From positions 1 through 64,000 of the forward strand of contig CANFXW010000012.1 of the NCBI GenBank assembly GCA_947451145.1: a DNA stretch of 64,000 nt. Direction: 5' to 3'. The translations under genes were made by a program, and so were the position numbers. A model generated the notes under the pieces. The model made no database searches. It was not told the DNA's origin and saw only the letters and a list, made by a program, of their open reading frames with translations. Below, in pieces: positions 1-8,645 of this stretch (the first letter of the stretch is position 1; every line of letters begins with the position of its first letter). Source of the DNA: Sphingomonadaceae bacterium. GTDB taxonomy: Bacteria > Pseudomonadota > Alphaproteobacteria > Sphingomonadales > Sphingomonadaceae.

Positions 1-1376
1 AAGGCATCCCTGAAAGCCGCGAGACGGGCATCATCGAGTTTGAATTGAGTCAGCCCCGGCGTAACGGGCAAGTCCATCTGGCCGCGCGAAATCAGCCATC
101 CTCCGGGCCCCAGAATGTCGTCGAGCCGTGTATCCTTGCCCCCTTCCGTCACAACTGGCTGGAAGAAGCGCGATCCGGCACTTGCGGTGTTCGGCAGACC
201 GAACGCGAGTGCGAGCGGCGGGGAACTGATGTCTGGCAAGGGCGCGCCGGTACGGCGCGCCTCGATCATGTTGCGGTCGCGCTCGGCAGCGGCTGCGGGG
301 TCATGGATGCAGACCACCCGCCCGGTCTCGATTGCCGCTTGTGTGATCGCACGCACGTGTGGCTCACGTTCGGCCTGATAGCTGTCGAACAAATGCTCTG
401 TATTCGCGCTCTTCAATGCGAGCGGCAGCCGCCAGCTCAATGCATGGGCGTCGCGGATGCCGGAACACATTCCCTGCCCGGCAAAGGGCGGCATCTGATG
501 CGCGGCATCGCCGGCCAGGAACACGCGGCCCTGGTGCCATTGCTTCGCCACCAGCGCGTGGAAGCGGTACACCGCCTTGCGTTCAACCTCGACGATCCCG
601 CGACTGCTCCAAGCGGACAGCAGCCTGGCGATCTTTTCATCATCGAGCATGTCTTCGGTTGTTTCGCCGGGCAGCATCATGAATTCGAACCGGCGCCGAT
701 TGTTGCCCATGATCACATAGGTGGTCGGCCGTTCGGGATCGCAGAGCTGGATGTTGAGGTCCGGCAGATCGTTATCGTCCTCCACCAGCAGATCGAGCAC
801 CAGCCAGGGTTCGTCGAAGCCCAGATCCTCAAAACCGATGCCAAGGCTCTCCCTGACCGGACTCCAGGCACCGTCGCAACCGATCAGAAAGGAGGACTGA
901 ATCTCGAACTCGCCGTCAGGACCGGTCCAGGTCGATCGAACTGATGTGCCGTTGTCTTCCAGCGCCTTGAATGACACGCCGGTGCGCATCTCGACATTCG
1001 AATCGCCTGCTATGCGATCGCGAATCGCACGTTCGATGCCGGGTTGATGCATCATGTAGCCGCGCCAGCCCGTATCGGCGGAGCCACGCAGATCGAAATC
1101 GAGCAGGATATCGCCCGCCTTGTTGCGAAAGACGTAGCGGTCGGAGGCAACGATCGACGGTGCGATCGCATCGGTGATGCCGATTTGCTGAAAAATCCGC
1201 ATGATCTCGTGATCGAAATGGGCGGCGCGGGGGAGGGGATAAATCGACTCGTTCGTCTCGCCGATAAACGTCCGCAGACCTGCTTGTCCCAGCAAGGCGG
1301 CGAGCGCCGCGCCGACCGGACCAGCGCCAACAATCGCCACGTCGAATTGGCCGCCTGCTTGCGATGCCTGTGTCAT
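1..1376 (-). CDS. FAD-dependent aromatic hydroxylase, MhpA-like (3' end outside window)
   Basis: Reads leftward from ATG at 1376, with a GGGAGA ribosome site just upstream; 458 codons are visible and the C-terminus lies outside the window. The N-terminus has the FAD dinucleotide fold (VAIVGAGPVGAALAALL) and the middle has the second FAD motif GDAAHQMPPFAGQGMCSGIRDA, split here as GDAAHQMPPF and AGQGMCSG, typical of class A flavoprotein hydroxylases such as 3-(3-hydroxyphenyl)propionate hydroxylase. Members hydroxylate phenolic rings with NAD(P)H and O2 to give catechols, the substrates of the extradiol dioxygenase encoded at 7710. The TetR gene is divergent and a 21-bp inverted repeat lies 24 bases upstream of this start. 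The family is clear; the substrate is not. Confidence 0.85.
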   Translation of the reverse strand, partial: MTQASQAGGQFDVAIVGAGPVGAALAALLGQAGLRTFIGETNESIYPLPRAAHFDHEIMRIFQQIGITDAIAPSIVASDRYVFRNKAGDILLDFDLRGSADTGWRGYMMHQPGIERAIRDRIAGDSNVEMRTGVSFKALEDNGTSVRSTWTGPDGEFEIQSSFLIGCDGAWSPVRESLGIGFEDLGFDEPWLVLDLLVEDDNDLPDLNIQLCDPERPTTYVIMGNNRRRFEFMMLPGETTEDMLDDEKIARLLSAWSSRGIVEVERKAVYRFHALVAKQWHQGRVFLAGDAAHQMPPFAGQGMCSGIRDAHALSWRLPLALKSANTEHLFDSYQAEREPHVRAITQAAIETGRVVCIHDPAAAAERDRNMIEARRTGAPLPDISSPPLALAFGLPNTASAGSRFFQPVVTEGGKDTRLDDILGPGGWLISRGQMDLPVTPGLTQFKLDDARLAAFRDA

Positions 1377-1399
1377 AGTCTCTCCCATCGTCGGACTTT

Positions 1400-1420
1400 T
1401 ATTGGACTATAGGTCTAATA
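1400..1420. promoter_or_regulatory. Inverted repeat, probable TetR operator (copy 1)
   Basis: TATTGGAC-N5-GTCTAATA, half-sites matching at 7 of 8 positions, between the divergent hydroxylase and tetR genes. The same 21-bp element recurs in opposite orientation at 2224-2244. Size and placement fit a TetR-family dimer site giving autoregulation plus control of the hydroxylase. Binding is inferred, not shown. Confidence 0.7.
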
Positions 1421-1497
1421 GAGTTTACCCGCCTTGGCAATGTGCTTGTTGTGCAACCAGGCATCAGAGGGCAATGCCCGGGTAGGGAGGAAAAAAC

Positions 1498-2154
1498 TTG
1501 TCCGAGACGAACTCTGCTTCAGAAACACCCACGCGCGCGGATCCACGCTGGCGCCGGACCCGTCAGGCCATCATTACGGCTGGCGAAACGCTGTTCGGTC
1601 AGCATCCCACCGACGGTGTCAGCGTCGATGATCTGGTTCGGCTTGCCCGGATTTCGAAGCAATCCTTCTACAATCATTTTCCCGACAAGGATGCGCTTGC
1701 GCGCGAACTGTTGCGATTGACCCGTGCGGAGCTGGATCGTCTGGTGACTGCGGCCAATCACGGGGAAGCCGACCCGGCGAAGCGGCTGGCTACCGGAATT
1801 GCCGTATATTCAGCCCAGGCGCTGCTGAAGCCGCACCAGGGGCAACTGGTCGGGCAGTTGATGTTGATCGACGCTTCCGCAGATTCGGAGGCAAATTCAC
1901 CCGTAGTCGCGGATGTCATCGCCGGGCTCAGCAAAGGCCGACTGGCGGTGTTCACGCCCGAAACCGGGGTAGGGTTTATCCTCGGGGTCGGCGAAGCACT
2001 CGTCCGCAAGATCCTGACCGATCCCGATCGCGAAACCGCCGCAATAGTATGCCAGCAATATACGACGTTGCTGCTGCGGGCGTTCGGCCTTTCCCCACTC
2101 GAGTCGGAGATGATTGCGGCCGAGGCGGCAGAACGGATTATCCGGCGCGGCTGA
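1498..2154 (+). CDS. TetR-family transcriptional regulator
   Basis: 218 aa. The TTG start at 1498 is preceded by a strong AGGGAGG ribosome site; the first ATG in frame is far inside the DNA-binding domain. Residues about 18-65 form the TetR helix-turn-helix (RQAIITAGETLF, then VDDLVRLARISKQSFYNHF with the Y-x-HF signature). The rest is a ligand-binding domain with no assignable effector. It sits between the hydroxylase and the receptor/catabolic operon, and matching 21-bp inverted repeats lie in front of both its own promoter and that operon. It probably represses all of them until the aromatic substrate or a metabolite binds. Confidence 0.88.
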   Translation: MSETNSASETPTRADPRWRRTRQAIITAGETLFGQHPTDGVSVDDLVRLARISKQSFYNHFPDKDALARELLRLTRAELDRLVTAANHGEADPAKRLATGIAVYSAQALLKPHQGQLVGQLMLIDASADSEANSPVVADVIAGLSKGRLAVFTPETGVGFILGVGEALVRKILTDPDRETAAIVCQQYTTLLLRAFGLSPLESEMIAAEAAERIIRRG

Positions 2155-2223
2155 GTTTTTTTCACCGTCTTTCGTCCAGCCAAGCGCCCCGCAAACTGCC
2201 TATTTGACTCAGGGTAAAAAAGC

Positions 2224-2244
2224 TATTAGACCTCAAGTCCAATA
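2224..2244. promoter_or_regulatory. Inverted repeat, probable TetR operator (copy 2)
   Basis: TATTAGAC-N5-GTCCAATA. Its reverse complement matches copy 1 at both 8-base half-sites and differs only in the 5-base spacer. It lies 71 bases upstream of the TonB receptor ATG, in the only intergenic gap ahead of the receptor-P450-dioxygenase operon. Confidence 0.7.
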
Positions 2245-2315
2245 AGCGTGGAAAATCGCGCGGCTGCAACGCATGATCGAGCCAATCGATCGATGCGCTT
2301 TTGGGGAGATGGTTG

Positions 2316-4538
2316 ATGGCTGCTTTTGAAAATAGGCGTGCACCGGTTCGCGCGATGTGGTCGCTGCTGATCGTCGGCACCGCGCTTGTTCCGGTGATGG
2401 CATCGGCGCAGGCAACGGCGGTCACGCCGACCAGCGCAGTCGCAGCCGCTGACGAGACCGACGGCGAAATCCTCGTCACCGCCCGCAAGCGCGCAGAATC
2501 GGTGCATGACGTTCCGGCTACGATCGGGGTGATCACGCAGGAAGCGGTCACGAACTCGGGTGCTACCAATCTCCAGCAGCTCGCCGCCGTCGCCCCCGGC
2601 CTCAATCTTGCCAAGGCACCGACCGGCAACGAAATCGGTGTGACCATTCGCGGCCTCGGTTCATCGCCGGGCGTTCCTTCGTTCGACAGTTCGGTCAGCC
2701 TGTTCGTTGACGGGGTTTACGCACCGCGCAGCCGCGAGTTTGCGGCGTCGATGTTCGACATTCAGCGCATCGAAGTGATCCGCGGCACGCAAGCGGCCTT
2801 GCTTGGCAAGAACACCAGCCTGGGCGCGATCAATCTGATCTCGCGCAAGCCCGGTAACACTTTTGCGGTCGATGCTCGCGCTTCCTACGAGTTTGAACGT
2901 GGTTCGATGGTCGCGAGCGGCGGCATCGACATTCCGCTGGCTGACACTTTGCACCTCCGCGTCGCCGGGTCCTATTCGCACGACAACGGATTTGTGAAGA
3001 ACGTCGTCCTCGACAATTACGCGCCCCGCATCCGGGACGCGGCGTTTCGCGGGGTCCTGGTCTGGGAGCCAAGCGACAACATTGATCTGACCGCCACCGT
3101 CCAGCATGACGTTGCCAAGAATTATGGTTCCGTCATTGAGGTAATTGCTTCCACCGGCGTCCCCGAACTGCTCGCATCTCTGGCAGGCTTTCCAGGTGTA
3201 GTTGATCGAAATCTCGACCGCCGCGTCGCCAGTACCAGCCCACGCACCGGGGGTGAGCAGGACGGACGCCTGAAAGTCGACAAATACAATCTCACAGCTA
3301 ACATCGGACTCGGTGATCATACTCTCACGTCTATCACCGCCTATTCGCGCTACAACGAAACCAACCGTGCCGACGCCGATGCCGTGCCGGGCGACTATGT
3401 CGGCCGCAACGTCGATGAGGTTGGGACCCAGTTTAGCCAGGAAGTGCGGCTTGTTTCGCCGTCGGATCGTCCGTTCGATTACATCGTCGGGGGACTTTTT
3501 CTCGACGGACGGCTCGACAACGACACACTGTTCGCAGCCAACATGCCATTCGGTCCCGCACTAGGGGTGCTGATCGCCGGACAGCAGCGCACGACATTCG
3601 TCCAGGACAACAGCGCGATCTCGCTGTTTGCGCAAGCGAACTACAAGTTCGAGGGCGGCTTCCGGTTGACCGGCGGCGTTCGCTGGACCCGTGAGCGGAA
3701 AGACGTCGATCTGGCCCGCGTGGTGGTTGTCCCCGGCTTCTTCAGCACGGCTATCTTCCCGCCCTATGCCCCGTTCTCGCTGAGCCGCACCGAAAAGAAT
3801 TTCGATTATTCGTTCGGTGCCCAGTACGAGATCAGCCCCGACGCGCTGGTCTATGCCTCATACGGCCAAGGCACGAAGGGCGGCGGTTACGCCCAGTCGG
3901 TCACACGGCTCGAAACCGCCGAATACGCCAAGGAAGTTGCGCGGACATTCGAAGTCGGCGTCAAATTGCAGGATCCCGATCGCAAGTGGCTGTTCAACAT
4001 CGCGGCCTTCAGCACCACGGTTGACGATTTTCAGCTGGTTACCTTCACCGGCATCCAGTTCATTGTCGGCAATACCGATCTGCGCAGCCAGGGTGTAGAA
4101 CTCGAAGCGAGCTGGAAGCCGGTTCCCGGCCTGCGCCTGTTCATCAACAACACTTACGCGGATGCCAAGGACCGCGCGACCGGCAATCCGATTCCGCTCG
4201 CGCCCAAATGGACTGGCAGCGGCGGTTTTGACTTCAGAACGGATGTCGGATCCGCGCTGAGGTTCAGTCTGAACGGTTCGGTGGATTATCGCTCGAAGCG
4301 CTATTACCAGCAGAATCCAGCCACATCGCCTGCGGGTGAAGCGTTCACCACCCTCAATCTTGGGGTAGCCTTAGGCGCACAGGACGATGCCTGGGAAGTA
4401 CGCCTGATCGGACGCAACCTGACCGACGCCAATTCGCTGGCCTTCAGCTTCCCGCTGCCCTTGCTGCCCGCCGGGAACCAGGGCGGCATGTCGGAGCGCG
4501 GACGCACGGTTGCCCTGCAAGTCAGCGCGCGCTTCTGA
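2316..4538 (+). CDS. TonB-dependent outer-membrane receptor
   Basis: 740 aa from ATG 2316, chosen over the in-frame TTG at 2301 because a GGGGAGA ribosome site stands 7 bases before the ATG. It has a signal peptide ending near MASAQA, a TonB-box-like EILVTARK, a plug domain (VRDIQR-type segment FDIQRIEVIRGTQAALLGKN followed by INLISRKPG), and a 22-strand barrel-type C-terminus ending in aromatic Phe (SARF). It imports a substrate across the outer membrane using TonB/ExbBD energy. It is first in the aromatic-catabolic operon and downstream of TetR operator copy 2, so an aromatic substrate is likely; the receptor sequence alone does not define it. Confidence 0.9.
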   Translation: MAAFENRRAPVRAMWSLLIVGTALVPVMASAQATAVTPTSAVAAADETDGEILVTARKRAESVHDVPATIGVITQEAVTNSGATNLQQLAAVAPGLNLAKAPTGNEIGVTIRGLGSSPGVPSFDSSVSLFVDGVYAPRSREFAASMFDIQRIEVIRGTQAALLGKNTSLGAINLISRKPGNTFAVDARASYEFERGSMVASGGIDIPLADTLHLRVAGSYSHDNGFVKNVVLDNYAPRIRDAAFRGVLVWEPSDNIDLTATVQHDVAKNYGSVIEVIASTGVPELLASLAGFPGVVDRNLDRRVASTSPRTGGEQDGRLKVDKYNLTANIGLGDHTLTSITAYSRYNETNRADADAVPGDYVGRNVDEVGTQFSQEVRLVSPSDRPFDYIVGGLFLDGRLDNDTLFAANMPFGPALGVLIAGQQRTTFVQDNSAISLFAQANYKFEGGFRLTGGVRWTRERKDVDLARVVVVPGFFSTAIFPPYAPFSLSRTEKNFDYSFGAQYEISPDALVYASYGQGTKGGGYAQSVTRLETAEYAKEVARTFEVGVKLQDPDRKWLFNIAAFSTTVDDFQLVTFTGIQFIVGNTDLRSQGVELEASWKPVPGLRLFINNTYADAKDRATGNPIPLAPKWTGSGGFDFRTDVGSALRFSLNGSVDYRSKRYYQQNPATSPAGEAFTTLNLGVALGAQDDAWEVRLIGRNLTDANSLAFSFPLPLLPAGNQGGMSERGRTVALQVSARF

Positions 4539-4543
4539 CCGCG

Positions 4544-5722
4544 ATGGCCAGTTCCTGCCCGGCATATGAGGCTGACATCTACGCTGATGGCGGGATCGAG
4601 GCGCCTTACGAGCACTATGCTGCTATCCGGAATGCTGGACCTGTTGTGTGGCTTGCCGCGCAACAGGTCCATGCCATGGGGCGCTACAAGGATGTGAAGG
4701 CGGCCTTGCTCGATCACCGGACCTTCCTTTCGGGCGAGGGTGTCGCGCTCAATGACTTTACGAATGGAATCAGCCGCGGGACCACGCTGGCGAGCGATGC
4801 TCCCGTGCACGGCACCCTGCGAACGATCATCGGTGCTCCATTGCGGCCGGAGGCAGTTGCAATTCTGCGGGACCAGATAGCCGAAGCAGCCGAGGCTCTG
4901 GTTCTGCGACTGGTGCGGCAGAAGCGGTTCGACGGCGTTGTGGATTTCGCCCGGTTCCTGCCGGTATCGATCATCTCGACATTGGTAGGCTTGCCCGAAG
5001 AAGGCCGCGAGAACATGCTCGATTGGGCAGCCGCGACGTTCAACTGTCTTGGCCCTCAAAATGACCGGGCAACAGCCGCGCTACCGCAATTACAGGCCAT
5101 GCTGGCTTATACGGTCGCAGGGGTGGGAGCAGACAACGTCCGCCCTGGCAGCTGGGCTGCGCAGATCTACGACGCGGCAGATCGCGGCCTGGTTCCCAAG
5201 GAGCAGGTTCCGGCCCTGCTGCTCGACTATCTTGGGCCCAGCCTGGATACGACAATCTTTGCAACCGGGCATTTGTTGCATTTGCTCGGGTCCAATCCAG
5301 CTCAATGGGAGCTGCTGCGAGCGGATCCGGCGCTGATCCCTAATGCAATCGAAGAGGCAGTCCGGCTTGAATCCCCAATTCGGGGCTTTTCCCGCGTGCT
5401 TTCACGCGACGTCGAACTGGAAGGCTCGAAGGTCGCCGCTGGCAGCCGGGTTTTGTTGCTCTATGCCTCCGCAAACCGCGACGAAGCGAAATGGGCCGAG
5501 CCGGAACGGTTCGACATCGCTCGAGCCAACGCGCGCGATCATCTGGGGTTCGGGATTGGCCGTCATGGTTGTGCGGGCCAGCACCTTGCCAGGCTTGAGA
5601 TGCAATGCCTGATGACATCGCTGGTTCGTCACGTTTCGAGTTTCGAGGTAGGTGCGCCGGTGGTGCAGAAGAACAATGTTCTGCGCGGCTTTGCCAGCTT
5701 GCCGGTGGAAATTACGGGCTGA
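4544..5722 (+). CDS. Cytochrome P450
   Basis: 392 aa, the usual length of a soluble bacterial P450. The heme-binding loop is FGIGRHGCAG with the thiolate ligand Cys343. The K-helix ExxR is Glu271-Arg274. The I-helix carries GPSLDTT, with the conserved acid-Thr pair Asp235-Thr236 although the usual preceding AG is changed. It starts 5 bases after the receptor stop without a clear ribosome site, so it is probably translationally coupled. Class I P450s need ferredoxin and reductase; neither is in the window. It could hydroxylate or O-demethylate an aromatic compound such as a methoxybenzoate (as CYP199-type enzymes do), but the substrate is inferred only from the neighbours. Confidence 0.92.
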   Translation: MASSCPAYEADIYADGGIEAPYEHYAAIRNAGPVVWLAAQQVHAMGRYKDVKAALLDHRTFLSGEGVALNDFTNGISRGTTLASDAPVHGTLRTIIGAPLRPEAVAILRDQIAEAAEALVLRLVRQKRFDGVVDFARFLPVSIISTLVGLPEEGRENMLDWAAATFNCLGPQNDRATAALPQLQAMLAYTVAGVGADNVRPGSWAAQIYDAADRGLVPKEQVPALLLDYLGPSLDTTIFATGHLLHLLGSNPAQWELLRADPALIPNAIEEAVRLESPIRGFSRVLSRDVELEGSKVAAGSRVLLLYASANRDEAKWAEPERFDIARANARDHLGFGIGRHGCAGQHLARLEMQCLMTSLVRHVSSFEVGAPVVQKNNVLRGFASLPVEITG

Positions 5723-6807
5723 TGGACCGGCGCGGCGCTATTGTAGCTACACTTGGCGCCGCGCTCGCCGCTGGTGGATCAGCTTCGGCAGCAAGTCACT
5801 TAGTGGAACAGCAAAGGTCGACCGCTGACATGACCGACAAGCCCCCGCACAAATGCATCGACGTCCATTCGCACTTCATCCCGGACGCCTATCGCGCGGC
5901 TGCGGTCAGCGCCGGTCATGCGCAGCCCGATGGCATGCCGGGCTTCCCGCCGTGGAGTTCTGAGCTGGCCTTGGCGACCATGGACCGGCTGGGTATCGAA
6001 ACGTCCTTCCTGTCGATTAGCTCTCCCGGCATTCATTTCGGCGACGATTATGCTGCTTGTCTGCTCGCCCGAACGGTCAACGACAGTGGCGCCGCGCTCA
6101 AGGCGGCTCATCCCGCGCGGTTCGGACATTTCGCATCGCTGCCGCTGCCTGACGTCAATGGAGCGCTGGAGGAACTGGCCCGCGCGCTCGATGTCTTGGG
6201 CTCTGATGGGGTCATCTTAGAAAGCAACAGCGGTGGCCTTTACCCAGGGGATCCCAAGTTCGAGCCCGTGATGGCGGAACTCGATCGTCGTGCGGCGGTG
6301 GTTCTGCTCCACCCCACATCGCCTGACTGTCCGGTCTGCAAGCCACCAAGCGTCGCGCCGCCCCGGCCAATCCTCGAGTTCATGTTCGAGACGGCGCGGG
6401 CCGTGACCAATCTGCTGCTGAGCGGGACGCTGACCCGCTATCCGCGCATTCGCTTTATCATTCCGCACGCTGGCGCGACCCTGCCCGTGCTGGCGGACCG
6501 GATTGCGATGGCTGCCGGCATCCTGCCGGACATGGGTGCACTCACCCCGGAGAAGATCTTGGCCCTGCTCGGGCGGCTATACTATGACATGGCGGGAGCG
6601 CCGGTGCCGAGACTGCTGCCCGCATTGCAAAGTTTCGCGGACCCTTCGCGCTTGCTCTATGGTAGCGACTGGCCGTTCACCCCCGAACCCGCAGTGGTCC
6701 GGCTTCGCGCGCAGCTCGATGCGCACTTGGCGAGTGACCCTGCGTTGCTTGCAAATATCTGCCGGAACAACGCCTTGTCGCTGTTCCCACGGCTGCGCCA
6801 AACTTGA
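5722..6807 (+). CDS. Amidohydrolase-2 family hydrolase/decarboxylase with Tat-like leader
   Basis: 361 aa from ATG 5722, which overlaps the P450 stop by one base (TGATG). The TIM-barrel metal-dependent family is shown by the H49-x-H51 motif in CIDVHSHFIP, later histidines in VVLLHPT and FIIPHAGA, and the Asp in LLYGSDWPF. Relatives include gamma-resorcylate and aminocarboxymuconate semialdehyde decarboxylases, so non-oxidative decarboxylation of an aromatic or meta-pathway acid is the likeliest job. Oddly, the N-terminus MDRRGAIVATLGAALAAGGSA resembles a twin-arginine signal, whereas known relatives are cytosolic. Confidence 0.82.
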   Translation: MDRRGAIVATLGAALAAGGSASAASHLVEQQRSTADMTDKPPHKCIDVHSHFIPDAYRAAAVSAGHAQPDGMPGFPPWSSELALATMDRLGIETSFLSISSPGIHFGDDYAACLLARTVNDSGAALKAAHPARFGHFASLPLPDVNGALEELARALDVLGSDGVILESNSGGLYPGDPKFEPVMAELDRRAAVVLLHPTSPDCPVCKPPSVAPPRPILEFMFETARAVTNLLLSGTLTRYPRIRFIIPHAGATLPVLADRIAMAAGILPDMGALTPEKILALLGRLYYDMAGAPVPRLLPALQSFADPSRLLYGSDWPFTPEPAVVRLRAQLDAHLASDPALLANICRNNALSLFPRLRQT

Positions 6808-6819
6808 AGGACGAATGAG

Positions 6820-7671
6820 ATGAAGCTTCTCCGATATGCCGACGATGGCAAGCCGCAACTGGGTGTCGTTCGCGGTGATGACGTCGTTTCGCTGGCACCC
6901 TTGGCGGCGACTTACCCGACGATGCTCTCGATTGTCGCGGCCGGCCCAACTGCGCTCAATGCCATCCGCAAGCTGGCTGAAACCGCACCGGTGGCGCTGG
7001 CGCTCAACGATGCAAAGTTGCTTGCGCCGATCGAGCGACCCGGCAAATTTCTCGCTATCGGCATGAACTATGCCAAGCACATCGAAGAAGCCAAGCGGCT
7101 CGGCCAGCCAACCCCCACACAGCAGTTCTGGTTCAACAAGCAGACTTCCTGCGTGTCCGGCCCGTTCGATGCAATCGAACCCGGCGTCACCGAGCAGCTC
7201 GATTACGAAGTTGAACTTGGCGTCGTCATTGGCCGCCCGGCCAAGGGTGTCAGCGAAGCCGATGCCAAAGATCACGTGTTCGGCTACGTGGTGGCCAACG
7301 ATGTTTCGGCGCGGGACTGGCAGCGGCATTCACCAACATTCACGATGGGCAAGTCATTCGACACGCATGGCCCGATCGGGCCGTGGATCGTCACCGCCGA
7401 CGAAATCGCCGACCCGCATGCACTCGATCTGCGTTGCCTGGTCAATGGCGAGGTCCGCCAGGACAGCAATACCAGCGAGCTGGTCTACAATATCTGGCAG
7501 CAGATTTCGTACCTCTCGACCGCGTTCACGCTTGAGCCGGGCGACCTTCTCGCGACCGGGACACCCTCGGGCGTCGGCATCGGGATGCAGCCGCCTCGCT
7601 TCCTCCAATCCGGCGACGTTGTCCGCTGCGAGATCGACGGCGTCGGCGCGATCGAAAACATCGTCGCCTGA
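6820..7671 (+). CDS. Fumarylacetoacetate hydrolase family protein
   Basis: 283 aa, ATG preceded by GAAGGACG. The FAH catalytic fold is clear: FLAIGMNYAKH, then the metal ligands Glu130, Glu132 and Asp161 in YEVELGVVIG and VVANDVSARDWQ, and the C-terminal LATGTPSGVGIG. Family members hydrolyse or isomerise diketo acids such as acylpyruvates, or act as 2-hydroxy-6-oxo-type hydratases and decarboxylases late in meta-cleavage pathways. It sits 38 bases before the extradiol dioxygenase and 12 bases after the amidohydrolase, in one operon, which supports processing of ring-fission products. The exact reaction is open. Confidence 0.88.
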   Translation: MKLLRYADDGKPQLGVVRGDDVVSLAPLAATYPTMLSIVAAGPTALNAIRKLAETAPVALALNDAKLLAPIERPGKFLAIGMNYAKHIEEAKRLGQPTPTQQFWFNKQTSCVSGPFDAIEPGVTEQLDYEVELGVVIGRPAKGVSEADAKDHVFGYVVANDVSARDWQRHSPTFTMGKSFDTHGPIGPWIVTADEIADPHALDLRCLVNGEVRQDSNTSELVYNIWQQISYLSTAFTLEPGDLLATGTPSGVGIGMQPPRFLQSGDVVRCEIDGVGAIENIVA

Positions 7672-7709
7672 AGCTGCGACACCCAACACCTATTCAAAGG
7701 AAGCTGAAC

Positions 7710-8645
7710 ATGCCGATCACCCGCGTACTGAACGTCGAATCAGTTCGGTTCGGTGCCCCGGATCTTGAGACGATGCGCACCTTCCTGCTCGACTTCGGCT
7801 TGCGCGAAGCCGAAGCAACTGGCGACGGCATACTGCGCATGCGCGGCACGGGCGTTGCGCCTTACATCCATGAAACCGAGCAGGGCGATGCGGGCTTCCG
7901 CTGCGTGACACTGCGCGTCGGCTCGCGAGCCGATCTTGAAGCACTGGCCGCAGCGGATGGCGTCGAGATTGAACCTGCAACCGGCCCCGGCGGCGGGGAG
8001 CAGGTCGTGCTGACCGATCCGGACGGCTACCGCGTGGAGGTTGTCGCGGGGAAGCTGCGCGCTGCGCCGCTGGCGGCGGCCGCACCCCAGGCTTGGAACG
8101 TCGGCGAGCAACGGGATCGCGAAGGCGTCGCCAAGCGCCTGGTTTCTGCACCGGCCAGCGTTCTCCGGCTCGGTCATATCGTTCTCGCCGTGACCAATAT
8201 GGCGGCGACCTGGGCGTGGTGGCAGAGCCGGTTCGGTTTGCTGGTATCCGATGAGGTGCAGGCCCCCAATGGCGATGTCGCAGCGATGTTTGTCCGCTGT
8301 GACTGCGGAGCCGAAGCCGTTGATCACCATGCGCTCAATTTTGCGGCAATTCCTGGAATGCCAGCGACGTTCCACCATGCGGCCTTCGAGGTTGCCGATC
8401 TCGACGACCTGATGGTCGGCAATGCCTTCCTGGCAGAGCGTGGCTACGTGCACGATTGGGGCATTGGCCGCCACATCCTCGGCAGTCAGGTGTTCGATTA
8501 CTGGAAGGATCCGTTCGGCCACCGGGTCGAACACTGGACCGACGGCGATTATTTCGACGCAAGTGTGCCGCCGAATGTGGCGGACATTCCGACAATGCTG
8601 GGTCATCAGTGGGGGCCTGCAGCACCAGCCGACTTTGTGGCGTGA
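7710..8645 (+). CDS. Two-domain extradiol (catechol 2,3-type) dioxygenase, VOC superfamily
   Basis: 311 aa, with an AAAGGAAG ribosome site. Two vicinal-oxygen-chelate modules occupy about 1-115 and 150-280. The C-terminal one keeps the 2-His-1-carboxylate Fe(II) site: His156 (RLGHIVLAV), His222 or 223 (FHHAAFEV) and Glu274 (HRVEHWTDGD), plus the candidate catalytic His206/207 and Tyr264. The enzyme would cleave a catechol ring next to the hydroxyls with O2, giving a meta-cleavage product for the following alpha/beta hydrolase. The upstream flavin hydroxylase or P450 could make its substrate. Confidence 0.9.
   Translation: MPITRVLNVESVRFGAPDLETMRTFLLDFGLREAEATGDGILRMRGTGVAPYIHETEQGDAGFRCVTLRVGSRADLEALAAADGVEIEPATGPGGGEQVVLTDPDGYRVEVVAGKLRAAPLAAAAPQAWNVGEQRDREGVAKRLVSAPASVLRLGHIVLAVTNMAATWAWWQSRFGLLVSDEVQAPNGDVAAMFVRCDCGAEAVDHHALNFAAIPGMPATFHHAAFEVADLDDLMVGNAFLAERGYVHDWGIGRHILGSQVFDYWKDPFGHRVEHWTDGDYFDASVPPNVADIPTMLGHQWGPAAPADFVA

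Noticed and set aside
5605..5721. Extended N-terminus of the amidohydrolase
   Set aside because: These codons overlap the end of the P450 in another frame; the ATG at 5722 overlapping the P450 stop is the usual operon junction.
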